From: Raphanus sativus
Lineage: Eukaryota > Streptophyta > Magnoliopsida > Brassicales > Brassicaceae
Reading direction: 5' to 3'
NCBI RefSeq assembly: GCF_000801105.2
Contig: NC_079514.1
Span: 29,809,075 to 29,873,074 of the forward strand
Length of the DNA stretch: 64,000 nt
The notes under the pieces are model-generated. The model worked only from the letters and a program-made list of their open reading frames with translations, made no database searches and had not been told where the DNA came from. A program made the translations under genes and the position numbers. Below are positions 38,640-50,639 of the stretch, one piece after another (the first letter of the stretch is position 1; each line of letters opens with the position of its first letter).

Positions 38640-39355
38640 TAAAAAGAACGCTTTTTAACATTAAAAAGAACGTTTTGGTAACAAACTATAGTAACTTGTA
38701 AATAACTTAACTAAGGCTAATGATAATATCTTTCATACCTTTCTTAATATTTTTTGACCGAAACACTCTTCTTTATTTTACATGTATAATACAATCCAAT
38801 ATACCTTTGTGAGTTAAAAATAGCACTTCTTCACACACAATTTACGTCACAATTGCATAAATGTTTGTTACTTTCAATTTTTAAAGCTACAATTAGAAAA
38901 CACTCAAAGGCATGTTCTTTTTTCTTTTTCTTTTTTTTTTAAAAACCCATGTTTTCTATTGTATTTACTACTCATATAACATTATTACAGGTAAAGTATC
39001 CATTTATTGAAAAAAGGTTTCAAAAAAAAAAAGTATCCATTTATTTTTGATAATATCAACATTCCATGTGTCACAATTTTTTAGCGTCACTCTCAACATA
39101 CTTTCACTTTATTCCTCATATTTTCTTTTAAAAAATATCAAGAAGAAGGAATATAAATATTGACATTTTGGTGGGGAAATAAGGTACCCTAAGACTAAAC
39201 ACGAGGGGTAAGTTGTTGAGCCAGTAAATGTGACCAGTACTTTGACATCCTTGCTCTTGTCTCCCATGCTTCACTATTCTGTCCTCTTTTAGCGTTTATT
39301 AATCGGTTTTATTATAACCGATTGTCAAGCTCCAAAAAAATAAATGTCGCTGTCA
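38640..39355. other. intergenic DNA
   Basis: AT-rich with no gene or element boundary that I can support. Confidence 0.5.
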
Positions 39356-39359
39356 CCTG

Positions 39360-39980
39360 TTAAACTAGATGGATTTACAATCTAAAACCAATTGGTAATA
39401 AAAAGAGTGACTCATCTATTTTATATATATTCTTAGGATCCCTTCCAATTCTTGATGTGGAACGTTTTGTGTCTACTACGTTCTATCGAGATGATGGCTA
39501 TCTCGAAATGTTCAGACAAAGATTGATGGACCAATTTTGTGTGCTGTGTGGATCGGGTTCTGATACAATGTTAAGCTAGATGAACTTCCAACCTAAAACA
39601 AATTGGTGATAAGAGGAGTGGTCTATCTATTTCATATATTTCTTAGGATATTTTCCAACTACGGATGTGTGATTTAATACACCCCGTCGAGACGATGCCT
39701 CTTTAAGCGACAATCTTGGAATGTTCGGAAAAAGATTGATGGGCCAACTTGGGGCAATGATCGATGCGCCAACTTTGGACCAGATCGATGGGCCAACTTT
39801 GGACCAGATCGATGTGTATCGGGTTGGATGCATGGATCAGACTCTGATACCATATTAAAATAGATGGATTTCCAACGTAAAACAAGTTGGTGATAAGAAA
39901 AATGGCATATCTATTTAAATATTGTTTAGGATCCATTCCCACTACTGATGTGGAACACTTTGTGTCTAATACCACCATCG
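39360..39980 (-). mobile_element. tandem TRIM-like LTR units
   Basis: Three related blocks start at about 39365, 39575 and 39857 (AGATGGATTTCCAACCTAAA-type, then GATGTGGAACACTTTGTGTC). Between them lie PBS-like sequences: CTCTGATACCA at 39842-39852 and a decayed copy at about 39560. On the minus strand this is TGGTATCAGAG, the initiator-Met tRNA primer site that follows an LTR. Alternating short LTRs and PBS with no coding region suit a TRIM in tandem. Boundaries are approximate. Confidence 0.55.
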
Positions 39981-40234
39981 TACAGTTTATGATTTCCAAC
40001 AACTTGTAATGGTTAGTGCCAAGTTGTAGACATTGAAGGAGTCCATCAATAAAGTTCAATTTTTTTTGGCATGAAATGCGTTCCACATCGCATTTGCTCA
40101 CCGTTCATAGTTTGTTCTAGAGATATTTAAACGGGCTCAAACGAGTTTAGTATAAACGAGCTGACCCGTGGTCCGTTTATTATCATGTAAAAATAAACGG
40201 GTTTAAACGGGTAAGTCCGTTTCGTTTGCGGGAA

Positions 40235-42261
40235 TCAATACTATTAAAACAGAAGACCTTTTTTGAGGTGACCTTCTGTTTCAATATTATTTACGTTCTC
40301 TGCCATTGACTTATTTTTAAGTTATGCTTTTGATTAAATGTTTTGTTTTCTTTTAATAAATCACATATAACCATCTCTTATTTTTGTGTAGTATTTTTTC
40401 TATTTCAGAATATTAAATAAAACAAGTATATGGCATCCGAATTAATTTATTATTTAAACTAAACAAGCAAATATTTCCTAAATCTACTCCACTACATTAA
40501 CATGAATTTAATGTCCATATAACATCAAACGTGAGTAAACTATGTCACACCAAATTGTTTATGAAAATGAGATTGACCTACATATATGAATACAATTATT
40601 TCGTGACAATTTTAGTTGTATAGTTTTACATAAAAACCAGAAGAAGTTTATCCTTTATTCGTAATACATATAGGTGTTATATATTTACAATATTAAATTA
40701 TTAACTTATAAATGTTGGTGACCACCATATTGTATAGATCTACACATGTTTATGAAATGTTAGTATCAATATTATAAATACACGCATTTAGTTATATTAC
40801 TTATAAAAAAGTTTTAAAATATATTAATTTGGATTAATTCAAGTTAACAAGAAATATACTTAACTGAAATATAGCAAAATTTGTTTAGATTTGAGAAAAT
40901 ATGGGAAACATTTATAAATTTTAAAATAATATACCCCTTAAATTATGGATTTTGAATATACAGTTTTTTATATTTTGATTGAGATATCTTTGAATATTAA
41001 AGAAATATTCGTAATACTGAACAACTTATTTTAGAAAAAATAAAGAAATTAGAAACTATATCTTCATATATTCAAAAACTAATAAGATAAAACCTATTTA
41101 AAGGACTCTAACTATATTTACGTAACAATCTCAGTATCTCACTGATTTTTAATAAATAATTTGATAAATATTAGTTATATTCAAAAGCCATAATATATAA
41201 AGCAACAAATTAAATTTTCTAATACTGTGTAACATCTTATCAAAAATCTATCATATTAATTTAACAGTATGACCAATTGATAATAGTTGAATCCAATTTA
41301 AAAAAATACATGGAACCTATAAATATAACTGAAACAATCTATATATAATTGTTTATATGCCAAAATATAACTGCAACAACAACAAAAAAAGTTCCATAAT
41401 GATAAATTCTTATTTTTTTAGGAATGTCATATTTTTTGTATATCGAACTCCTTATCATGGAACTTAAATTTCTATTTTAAAGGCCTATTTATATCAAACT
41501 CCTTATCATACTAATCTCAATTTCGAATTTTGTATATTTTTTGCAGCTATATTTATAGGTTCAGAGATGCGAGAGAAAACTTAAATATATCCTAGAGAAA
41601 ATTAAATATTCAGAGATATAATTGGTTATAACCTCGATTTTATAAAAATTATATTTCTTAAAAAATGTAAAACAAAAAATATATCCATCCTTTTAAGGGC
41701 GGATCATAAATTTGGTTCAACTATTTGAAAAAAAATCGATTTGCGAATGCGGGTTATGAATATTTTATTTGGGGTGGGTGTGAGTTGGTAGATTTTAGAT
41801 TGCGGGTACCTAACGATCCGAAAAGTATTTAAAAAAATAAAAATAAAAAGAAAAGTAAACAATTTTTTTAAAAATATGGTATTTTAAAAAAACAATTAAA
41901 TTTTTTTAAAAAAAATTTTGATTATAAAAATATTTTTATATAACACGCGGATAACCACAAAATTAAATTGGGCGGGTGTCGTATAAATTATTTGTTTGCG
42001 GGTTGTGCGGGTCGTATTTTTTGACCAAATAAAATTGAAACCCGCGGGTTGGCGTGTTCGACCGACAACCCAGCCTTAATCGAACGTATACTGGATCAAT
42101 TTTTAAATTGCTATTATTTAATAAAATATATTTTGATTAATATTTATACATAAATATGATTATAAATAAAAATACAAATATAATCACAAAGAAAACACAA
42201 ATATGATCATTAAACTAAAACAAAAATATATCCGCTCTTTAAAGGGCGGGTCAAAATCTAG
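40235..42261 (+). mobile_element. Helitron, non-autonomous, 2.0 kb
   Basis: The 5' end TCAATACTATTAAAACAG follows host A. The 3' end has a hairpin (CCGCTCTTTAAAGGGCGGG) then TCAAAATCTAG followed by host T. The interior is AT-rich with no gene. A second hairpin-like CCTTTTAAGGGCGG at about 41690 may be a leftover of another Helitron end. Confidence 0.75.
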
Positions 42262-42609
42262 TATCTGTTAAATAAATGAGTACCCTTTTAGATATGTTTA
42301 TGATTTTTTAAGTTTTATTTAAAGCGAAATTAAAGATGTTTAAAAAAGCTCATTAACTTTTTTTTTAATTTGTGTATTTTGAAGCAAAATAATTATATTA
42401 TATTTAGTTTGTGTTTCCTTTTTTAAGTATGTTATAATTATGTTTAAAATCTACTAGAATTTGTTAATATTTTTATGATATTAATATTTAACAAAACTTC
42501 TGCCCAAAAAAGTTATTTAGCAAAAGCTTTGCTTTAGTCTGCATTTCTATTTTTATAAAGTTTTGAAATCAAATAAAAACTATTAAAACTATATTAAAAT
42601 AGAGTTATT

Positions 42610-43336
42610 CTTAGGTTCACCCCCTAGGATGAATCTCAAGGTTCACCAACCAATAGTGTTTGAGTATTTGATATTTGATATCTTTTAAAAAAGGTAACAA
42701 AATTTAATTTCCAAACTATATTATATTTGAAAAATAAAAAATATAAATATATATAAAATAGTAATAGTTAAAAAAAAATTAATATTATTAAGCTTTTAGT
42801 AAAATATTAAACCATATACCCTAAATCCTAAACTCTAAAATCTTAGGTAAATCCTAAACCCAAAAAATTTAGATAAACCTAAGTTTTTTGATAAATCCTA
42901 AACCCTAAATCACAAATATTAAAAACTAAATCATAAAAACACTAAACCCTAAATCCTAATCACTAAACCCTAAACTCTTGGGTAAACCCCGAACCCTTGG
43001 ATAAATCATAAACTCAAACATTATATATTGGTCGGTGAACCTACATATTCATGAATTATCCAAGGGTTCGGGGTGTACCCAAGGGTTTAGGGTTTAGTGA
43101 TTAGAATTTAGGGTTTAGTGTTTTTATGATTTAGTTTTTAATATTTATGATTTAGGGTTTAGGGTTTACCTAAAATTTTTGGGTTTAGAATTTAGGGTAT
43201 ATGTTTTAGGATTTAGGGTATAGGATTTAGTATTTTAGTGAAGGCTTAATAATATTAATTTATTTATTTTTTGTAACTATTACTATTTTTATGTATTTAA
43301 TATTTTTTATTTTAATCTAATTTGGAAATTCAATTG
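42610..43336. mobile_element. foldback element with degenerate telomere-like repeats
   Basis: The left arm carries many CCCTAAA variants (about 42820-43000). The right arm carries the inverse TTTAGGG variants (43060-43220), and the outer parts (TTTCCAAACTA / TTTGGAAATTC) also pair. The left side extends to AGGTTCACCCCCTAGG at about 42615; the right arm stops about 25 bp before the F-box start codon. A related element is at 48640-49330. Confidence 0.7.
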
Positions 43337-43361
43337 TGTGTGTGGTTTTGTTGAGCAGAAG

Positions 43362-44120
43362 ATGTTCACAGAAGAAGTCTTGAAGAATGTTTTTCCATTG
43401 CTTGAAGGAGAAGATCTAGCAGCTTGTATGGGTGTCAGCAAACAGTGGAGACACGTAGCAAAGGACGATTTTTACTGGAAATGTCAATGCGCCAAGAAAT
43501 GGCCCTCCGTCTGCAAACGAACCAAACCTCCCCTCACGGGAACATACTACAAGATGTTTCAAACGTGTAGCAAACGGAGGCTAAACCGCACCCTCCCTCC
43601 TCCAAGACTCTCCTTCGAGAACTTGGAGTTCTTCGTCGACATTTGGTCGGAAGATAAACCGGTTTACTCCGGTTTAATACCCGGTCTTGCGATGGAAACC
43701 GGGATCAAAGCTTTGCCATCAGGAATCAGCAACGTTCTTAGGATTCACTTGGCGAAACCCGATTACAAAATGGTTGTTCCCGCTGAGCCAAGATTCACTA
43801 TTCCGTTAAACCAGACGGTGAGTGTCTCTATGCTTGTGGGAAGGAATGATTCGGACAAGGTTGCTAGGATAATCAACCGGTCTGTCTTTGAGTATATCGA
43901 CCGTTCGTCGTACCGGGCTCTTGCTTTTGAGTATCTCGACTTATCTCCTTATTACCCTTTTGTCTCTGGGATACGAGCATGGGTCTCTTTGCTTTTCATG
44001 GATGCTGAGAATATAAACGATGGGGTTCTCGACGTTTTCGGGATTCAGTTGGATTTCTGTGATGTTGCTGAGACTAAAGAAGAGGTTTTGTGGCTTCTTG
44101 ATATGCTTGATTGGAAATGA
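43362..44120 (+). CDS. F-box family protein
   Basis: A single exon of 252 residues begins MFTEEVLKNVFPLLEGEDLA. The F-box is at residues about 2-45 (VLKNVFPLLEGEDLAACMGV then SKQWRHVAKDDFYWKCQCAK). The C-terminal part (NRSVFEYIDRSSYRALAFEY, EEVLWLLDMLDWK) is specific to this family. F-box proteins hook substrates to SCF ubiquitin ligases through SKP1; the substrate here is unknown. I prefer the ATG at 43362 to the in-frame one at 43338 because TTGAGCAG just upstream looks like a 3' splice site of a leader intron. By recall it is the At5g39250 relative, next to the expansins as in Arabidopsis. The foldback element directly upstream raises the question of where its promoter is. Confidence 0.9.
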   Translation: MFTEEVLKNVFPLLEGEDLAACMGVSKQWRHVAKDDFYWKCQCAKKWPSVCKRTKPPLTGTYYKMFQTCSKRRLNRTLPPPRLSFENLEFFVDIWSEDKPVYSGLIPGLAMETGIKALPSGISNVLRIHLAKPDYKMVVPAEPRFTIPLNQTVSVSMLVGRNDSDKVARIINRSVFEYIDRSSYRALAFEYLDLSPYYPFVSGIRAWVSLLFMDAENINDGVLDVFGIQLDFCDVAETKEEVLWLLDMLDWK

Positions 44121-44697
44121 AAACATGCTTTTAAGACTCTTTAATCACATTAAAGCTCCTTCAGGTTTTAACTGTTTAGACACAAATGTTCTTTGGTCCT
44201 GTATTAATCTTTTTACAACACATGGTACATTTTTTATTTAACACTACATTTATTTTTGTTCTTTATAAATAATAGACCGTCGTATACTCCTTATATATGT
44301 AATCTAGTTCTCGTTTGATAGTAGACCAAGACTTGTCGTCTACTTGTTTATACAAGTGTTGCCGCTATATATGTTTTATTATTGTGTTTTTTTATCTTAA
44401 TATATTAAATCACATTTACTTAATTGTGATAAGGTGCTCTTATACTTGAGACTTGGGAGTCTGCTTATGAGTTGGAAAAACATAAACTTTGTAAAAAAGG
44501 TTGAATAGTTATGCATGATCAAAAGACTATTGATGTTGACGCTTAAACCAAATGCATGATCTCAACAGTCAACACATAATATATTTGTAAATAAAAATCT
44601 CATTTATTAGTGTTGTCTGTTTAATTATTGAAAATTTTGCAACTGATACATCTGTATAATTTTGTAAGACATAGCTAACAAAACTCAAATCAGTCTC

Positions 44698-45977
44698 CTA
44701 AAAGTTAATCCTTCCATCAAAAGTCTGTTTAAATCCCCAATTCTTTGGTGCAACATTTATAAATTGCTTAATAACTCCATCACTTGTTTTAACCGTGAAT
44801 GATAAACTTTGTCCGGTCAACACAATATTGGTGGTCCAGTGCTGTCCCCAATTCTTCCTCATGTTTATCCATCCGGTCTTGCTTCCTTTAATCTGCATGG
44901 CATTAATATCTCCGGCTCCTCCTACATTGTACGGCAAGATCATTAAGAAATAAGGGTTTCCGCTGGTTTCGAATCTGACACCACCTTTTTTCGTACAAGG
45001 AATACGTCTGTATCTAACCGGGACAACCCCAGCTTTGTACTTGGCGATCTTGAGGAACATTGGCAATGAGAGATCGAAATGTTTTTGTGGTGGGTTGCAC
45101 CATATGTCTGTCGTCTTGGTGTAATTTGCTGGACATAAATTTGTAGCTGTGATTTTTATGGATCCGGGCAAACACCATTGTGGATCACGCGTGCACATGA
45201 TCTGGTAACAAGCCCCGCACGTATAGCCTTCGTTGAAGAGCGCCGGGCTCAACGCCGCCGTGGCTAAACCATAGCCTTGTCTAAATAGATCACCGTATCC
45301 ACAAGCTCCCACTATTGAATATATAATGAAAATGTGAGCATGTAATAATTAATCAATATTATGTTTTTTGCTTAAAAAATATTATGTATTTGATTGTTTG
45401 TTTATTCTTGTTTTTTTTTTCGTTTGACTACTGAAAACGCAATACGTAAACGGAAGGAAAAACTATGTTGGTGTTTGCGTTATACTACTTTGTAAAAGTA
45501 TATTATGCAGAAAAACTAACATATTTACTTTCGAAAATATATGATGATGAGATCACATATGCTGAAATTAATTAGCGTTTAAAAAAGACTCAGCCTATAC
45601 GGTGTTGAATTAGTCAAAAAGTTTCTTGTGCAAAAGACAATTCTCAATTCTGAATATATTTATATTTTTCCCGTGCAAGTCCTTAGCAAAATAGAACAAT
45701 AGTTTCAATAAACAGATTCTAAAAATATACGAGTAACTGAAAACTTACTTTGAGTTTCTCCACCATGGATGTCACCGTAAAATGTGGCTCGTGCGTCATA
45801 CCAACCATTGTTGAATGCGTCGGTTCCGGGTGCCTCGGCTACATCACCAGCGGGTGCCTCCGCTACATCACCAGCGGGTGCCTCGGCTCTATTACTGTAG
45901 GTGATGGGCACGAAACATATCGCTATTACCATCATCAGAACTTTTACATACATCATTTTTTCTAAGTTGAGTTTCAT
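44698..45977 (-). CDS. alpha-expansin, EXPA22/23/25-like
   Basis: Two exons, 45977-45749 and 45311-44698, join in frame (437-bp GT-AG intron) to give 280 residues. Residues about 1-28 are a signal peptide (MKLNLEKMMYVKVLMMVIAI...). An unusual tandem repeat AEAPAGDV follows at about 31-50. The mature domain starts NNGWYDARATFYGD, with the cysteine-rich GYTCGACYQIMC, the diagnostic HFDLS motif, and a C-terminal carbohydrate-binding domain ending TFDGRINF. Alpha-expansins loosen the cell wall non-hydrolytically outside the cell. By recall it belongs to the Arabidopsis cluster At5g39260-At5g39310, which is adjacent to the F-box gene there. No lesion is visible. Confidence 0.93.
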
Positions 45978-46211
45978 GCTTCTATCTCTTCTTACTATAC
46001 TTTAAACTTAAGTTTGAATGATGACTAATATTAATATGGGAGCTTGTGTAATATATATGTGTGTATATATATATATAATTCACTATACACTTTTCATGAT
46101 GATGTTACTATAGGAGATAGATAAGAATATACTGTATATATATTATTTCCTTATTGTAGAGATTACTCTCATACCATATAGAGTAGAGAGAATAGAGAGA
46201 ATGTGGTTGAA

Positions 46212-46964
46212 TCTATTCTATTAAAAGAAAACATTCTGAAAAATCTAGTTATGCAAGGTTGTTGGACTATTTTACTAACTAATAATATTTTTTGGTAAGA
46301 TCATAACATTTGACTAACAATATACTTATATTTCTCTAACAGTCAGTTATTCAATACTATTAAAATATATATCTATATCTTTGTTGGATTCATACAAACC
46401 ATCTATACTATTAAAAAAAACATTCTAAAAAATCTAATTATACAAGGTTGTTGGACCTTTTACTAACTAACAATACTTTTGGTAAGATCATAATATTTGA
46501 CTAACAATATATTGCCTTAAATTTCTCTAACATTCATTTATTCAATACTATTAAAATATATCTATCTTTGTTGGATTTATACAAACCATCTATACTATTA
46601 AAAAAAACATTCTGAAAAATCTAATTATACAAGGTTGTTGGACCTTTTACTAACTAACAATACTTTGGTAAGATCATAATATTTGACTAACAATATATTG
46701 CCTTAAATTTCTCTAACATTCATTTATTCAATACTATTAAAATATATCTATCTTTGTTGGATTTATACAAACCATCTATACTATTAAAAAAAATTCTGAA
46801 AAATCTAAATATACAAGTTTGTTGGACTCTTTTACTAACTAACAATATTTTTGGTAAGATCATAATATTTGACTAACAACATATTGCCTTATAATTCTCT
46901 AACAGTCATTTATTCAATACTATTAAAATATATCTATATTAATTTGTTGAGTTTATACAAACCA
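46212..46964 (+). repeat. ~187-bp tandem repeat of a Helitron 5' terminus, 4 copies
   Basis: Units begin at 46212, 46402, 46589 and 46775, with a fifth start at 46965 (TTTATACTATTAAAGCAG). Each begins A-TCTATACTATTAAA or a close variant. Spacing is 190, 187, 186 and 190 bp. The units share CATTCTGAAAAATCTAATTA and GTTGTTGGACC. Confidence 0.85.
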
Positions 46965-47389
46965 TTTATACTATTAAAGCAGAATTTCTACTTGGATTCT
47001 GCTCCTGGCTTTTCAAAATAATTACAACCTTCTACTATATAATCTATTAATTTATGGTCTTATTTTTATCTACTATTAACAAATCATATTAGGACCACTT
47101 AAAGAATTAGTTAATATATATGACATATATGATTATTTACATTAACAATAAAACAACTATAAATTTGATTTTTTTTTAATTATAACAAAATCCGTTGAGA
47201 AAGAATCTAACAAAATCTTAGTTAAAATTTGAAATGTTTTTTATAAATAACACATTAACATTTGAAATTAGTAATAAAATATTATTATAAATCAAAGTTA
47301 ACTGAAATTCATTATAAAACAAGAATAAGAAAATGCTATAATATCTTTTTTAAAAATTCTATGATTATAATGATTAAAAAAATGCTTGT

Positions 47390-48511
47390 GGTATTTAGAT
47401 CAAGAACTTTCTCAAGCGAGACAACAATATGTATATAACGCTTTCTTGGCAAACTCTTTAGAAATTTCTTCACCAATTTAGGTTCTTCTATCATCTCCCC
47501 CAACGAAGCTGACTTTGAAGAGATCTCTGAGAGGCGCGCGACAACGTTATCAATTGTATCTTCATCCCTCATCTTATGCCTATCGAACTCCGCCATTAGT
47601 GTTTGCAATCTCGCTTCCTTTACTCGCTCAGCTCCAACATGCCTTGTTCTTATTGCTTCCCATACTCCTTTTGATGTGTCTATATCACCAACTTGAAAGA
47701 TCAGTGCCTCGGGTATGGACTGAAATAAGAATGCAATAGCCATATTGGTTTTTTTCTTCATCTTTGGTTCCAGGATCCATTGATTCCCAAATCTTGCTGA
47801 CCTTGAGATATATCTTCATTCTCATAGACCATACATTATAATTTGAAGAGGTTAACATAGGGAATTTACATAGGCGGCTCCAGCGTCCTTATTCATCACC
47901 GTTTCTTCTTTCACGTCGCTCATGGTGATGTGTATGCAGTCTCAACTTCAACGAATTCTTTGTGTAAGCAATCGAAACTATCTACTTCGAGAGTGACTTT
48001 GTATAGTCCGTTTTTGGCTTTAGTTGTCTTCACCATTATCTTTCCAGCTCGATCGAACAGTATAAGATGATGGTCTTTCATTCGGACTTCACAACCTGCT
48101 TCTGTGGCTTGACCCAAGCTAACTATGTTATTCTTGAGTCCCATAATATAATACACGTTACCTAGTATTTTCTTCTCTCCTCCTTTGAACACGAACTGAA
48201 TCGAACCTGGCTCTGATACCAATTATTGTCAATAATCAGTTTGTAGAGACACGAACTCAAGAACACGTTTAATAAGTATCAGCTTCTTATTAATCACAGA
48301 GGATAAAAATCACTCAAAACCTTCAATCACAAATCACTCACAAAACTCATATGTTTAACCACACATCGGCATTCTCTTATATAGCCATAGAAACTTCCTA
48401 TTCCTATAAGAGATAGCACAAACTCATACTTTCCTAATCACTTTAGTAAACCATATTCATATGTGATTAGGATAGCTTGTAACCTAAACTAACTTTAAGT
48501 TTATCCCGACA
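47390..48511 (-). mobile_element. rearranged Ty1/copia retrotransposon remnant with one LTR
   Basis: On the minus strand an LTR runs from TGTCGGGATAAAC (48511) to TTGACA (48227), 285 bp. It is followed by the PBS TGGTATCAGAGCC (48221-48209). Directly after comes a GAG-pre-integrase piece (48222-47920: SIQFVFKGGEKKILGNVYYI, KNNIVSLGQATEAGCEVRMK), and only then the gag start (about 47923: MSDVKEETV, LTSSNYNVWSMRMKIYLKV) and gag body to about 47390 (VWEAIRTRHVGAERVKEARL). In an intact copia gag precedes the pre-integrase region, so the order here is reversed. No reverse transcriptase or second LTR is present. Confidence 0.8.
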
Positions 48512-48639
48512 ATATATAATACTAAAATATAATTTTTTTTTAAAAAATATTTGTAATAATAACAAATACATTTATAAAATGGAAAATATCCGCACGATTG
48601 TGCGGGCTAAAGTCTAGTTGCCTTTAAAAAAGAGTAATT

Positions 48640-49330
48640 ATTAGGTTCACTCTCTAGAGTGAACCTCTAGGTTTACCCACCAATAGGATTTCACCATTTT
48701 ATATTCAATATTTTTGAAAAGAGAAATAAAATATTGTCAAGTTATATTATGTTTTTTAAAAAAAAATTAAAAGATAAAAACTCAAGAATTAAAATAAAAA
48801 TAACAGTAGTTGCAAAAAAAATATTTTTAAAAAAACTTTTAATACCATCATCAAAATGCTAAACCCTAAACCTTAAATCATAAACCATAAACCATTGGGT
48901 AAACCTTAAACCCTTGGATAAATTCTAAATCATTGATTTTTTAGATAATTTTAGTACCATCAGCAAAACACTAAACTCTAAATACTATACCCTACACTCA
49001 TGGGTAAATCTTAAATCCTTGGATAAATCATAAATCCTATGATTTAAGATTTATCAAAGGGTTTAGGGTATATCATTTAAGATTTATGGTTTAATGTTTT
49101 GTCGATGACATTAAAATTATTTTATAAAGTTTTTTTTTTGTTTCCAACTAATATTATTTTTTATTTATTCTTATCTTTTAATTTTTTAAAAGAGTAATTT
49201 TTAAAAATTAAAAGATAAAAATAAATAAAAATAATACTAGTTGCAAACCAAAAACTTTTAAAAAATAATTTTAATATCGTCAACAAAACACTAAACACTA
49301 AATACTAAACCCAAAACATACACCCATAAA
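48640..49330. mobile_element. second telomere-like foldback element
   Basis: It begins AGGTTCACTCTCTAGAGTGA, similar to the element at 42610. CTAAACCCTAAACC variants lie at 48860-48920 and inverse GGGTTTAGGG at about 49060-49090. A further CTAAACACTAAA stretch near 49285 suggests a partial third arm. No gene is present; 49340-49950 is AT-rich intergenic DNA. Confidence 0.6.
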
Positions 49331-49953
49331 ATTATCGTTAATCAAAAAAATAACAAATTATTGATTAAGCATAAACTATTTACATTAGAAGCAGGAACTA
49401 TTTACCAGAATAATTAGTTAACTTTTACCAAAAATACAAATTATTGATAAAGCAGAAAATATTTACATTAGAAAATAATCACGAAGGATATAACTTGGCA
49501 TTTGAAAAATTTGATGATTGACTTCTTTCATTGATGCATATAAATTTTTTTCTTCACCCGTTCATTATTCTCCTTTTAAGCTATACTTTTCAAAAATATA
49601 AATACAATATTCAAGAAAGTGTTAGGTGTTAAACGACGGACGGTGGTTCAACATTTCGAATGTCTAAAACAATTAAGGGGTCGTTGAGATTATTAATTTA
49701 AGCGGTTTAAACAATTGAAAATTATAGTATATTAAATATATAAAATGTTAATATTAAATATTATTATCTTTTAATGATAAAATCCATATTATTTTATTTT
49801 CATAAGAATCTATAATATATTTTATATTTAATATTATAATTTTTTGATTAATAACTTATATATTATTTATCATTAAATATAAATTATTTAGGTGTTCTAC
49901 AAGATAATCGTCACGATTTTATGAGGTTTAAGGCGTCGCCAAAAGCGGTTTTA

Positions 49954-50633
49954 GAGCATCTCCAACCCCACTCAAAAACTCACTCCAAATTCCATTTGCA
50001 GTAAAATCATCTCCAACCTCATTCCAAAACTCACTTCAAAATAGAGTAATAGACATGATTACTCCAAATAGGGAGCAAACCAATTCATCACTCCAAAATG
50101 GAGTTGAACTTTTTTATTTACAAAATGGTCTTTCACATTTAAATATTTTTGTTTTTAATAAAATATTATTATAAATAAGTGTAATAATGTTATTTTACTA
50201 TATATTATAAATTTTACTATTAATATTTATTAATTATATAAACAGCCATCTAATGAAATATTTTATGTAACAAAATATATAATATAAAACAAAAAAGATT
50301 TGTAGTGAATAATTATAATAATTCTAATGAATAATTAAGTTAATGTATTATTGTGTTTAAACAATGTAATATAATTTTTAGTGTATTAAATATTTCCTTT
50401 TTAAACTTTGTTGAGTAATTTTAATTATATAATAAAAAATAATTGTGGTTAATATTGTATTTAATAGAAATGTTACAAAGTGAAAATTGACTTTTTTGCA
50501 AATAGTATAAATGAAAGATGATATTACTAATTTTAAAATAAATATAAACATAAAATATTAAAAGTATTTAATTTTGGAGTAGAAAATAGAATAATACATT
50601 AGAGTAAAACCTTATTCCATTTTGGAGATGTTT
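49954..50633. mobile_element. Tourist-type MITE (GAGCATCTCC family), copy 2
   Basis: The left end GAGCATCTCCAACCCCACTC follows TTA. The right end GGAGATGTTT is a decayed form of the expected inverse. The interior aligns with 35600-36240 but has one fewer copy of the 52-bp unit. No gene is present. Confidence 0.8.
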
Positions 50634-50639
50634 CGTGAA

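Larger units (their letters stand above)
46212..48617 (+). mobile_element. Helitron with reiterated 5' ends, hosting a copia remnant
   Basis: The 5' end TCTATTCTATTAAAAG starts at 46212 after host A. The 3' end shows the hairpin CCGCACGATTGTGCGG and GCTAAAGTCTAG followed by host T (48618). The first 750 bp are four near-copies of a 187-bp unit, each beginning with a Helitron-like 5' end. The right half is occupied by a minus-strand copia piece (47390-48511). Confidence 0.75.

Noticed and set aside
42820..43220. CCCTAAA/TTTAGGG words considered as a true interstitial telomere
   Set aside because: The words are degenerate, in both orientations and tied to a foldback with a second family member; not a telomeric array.
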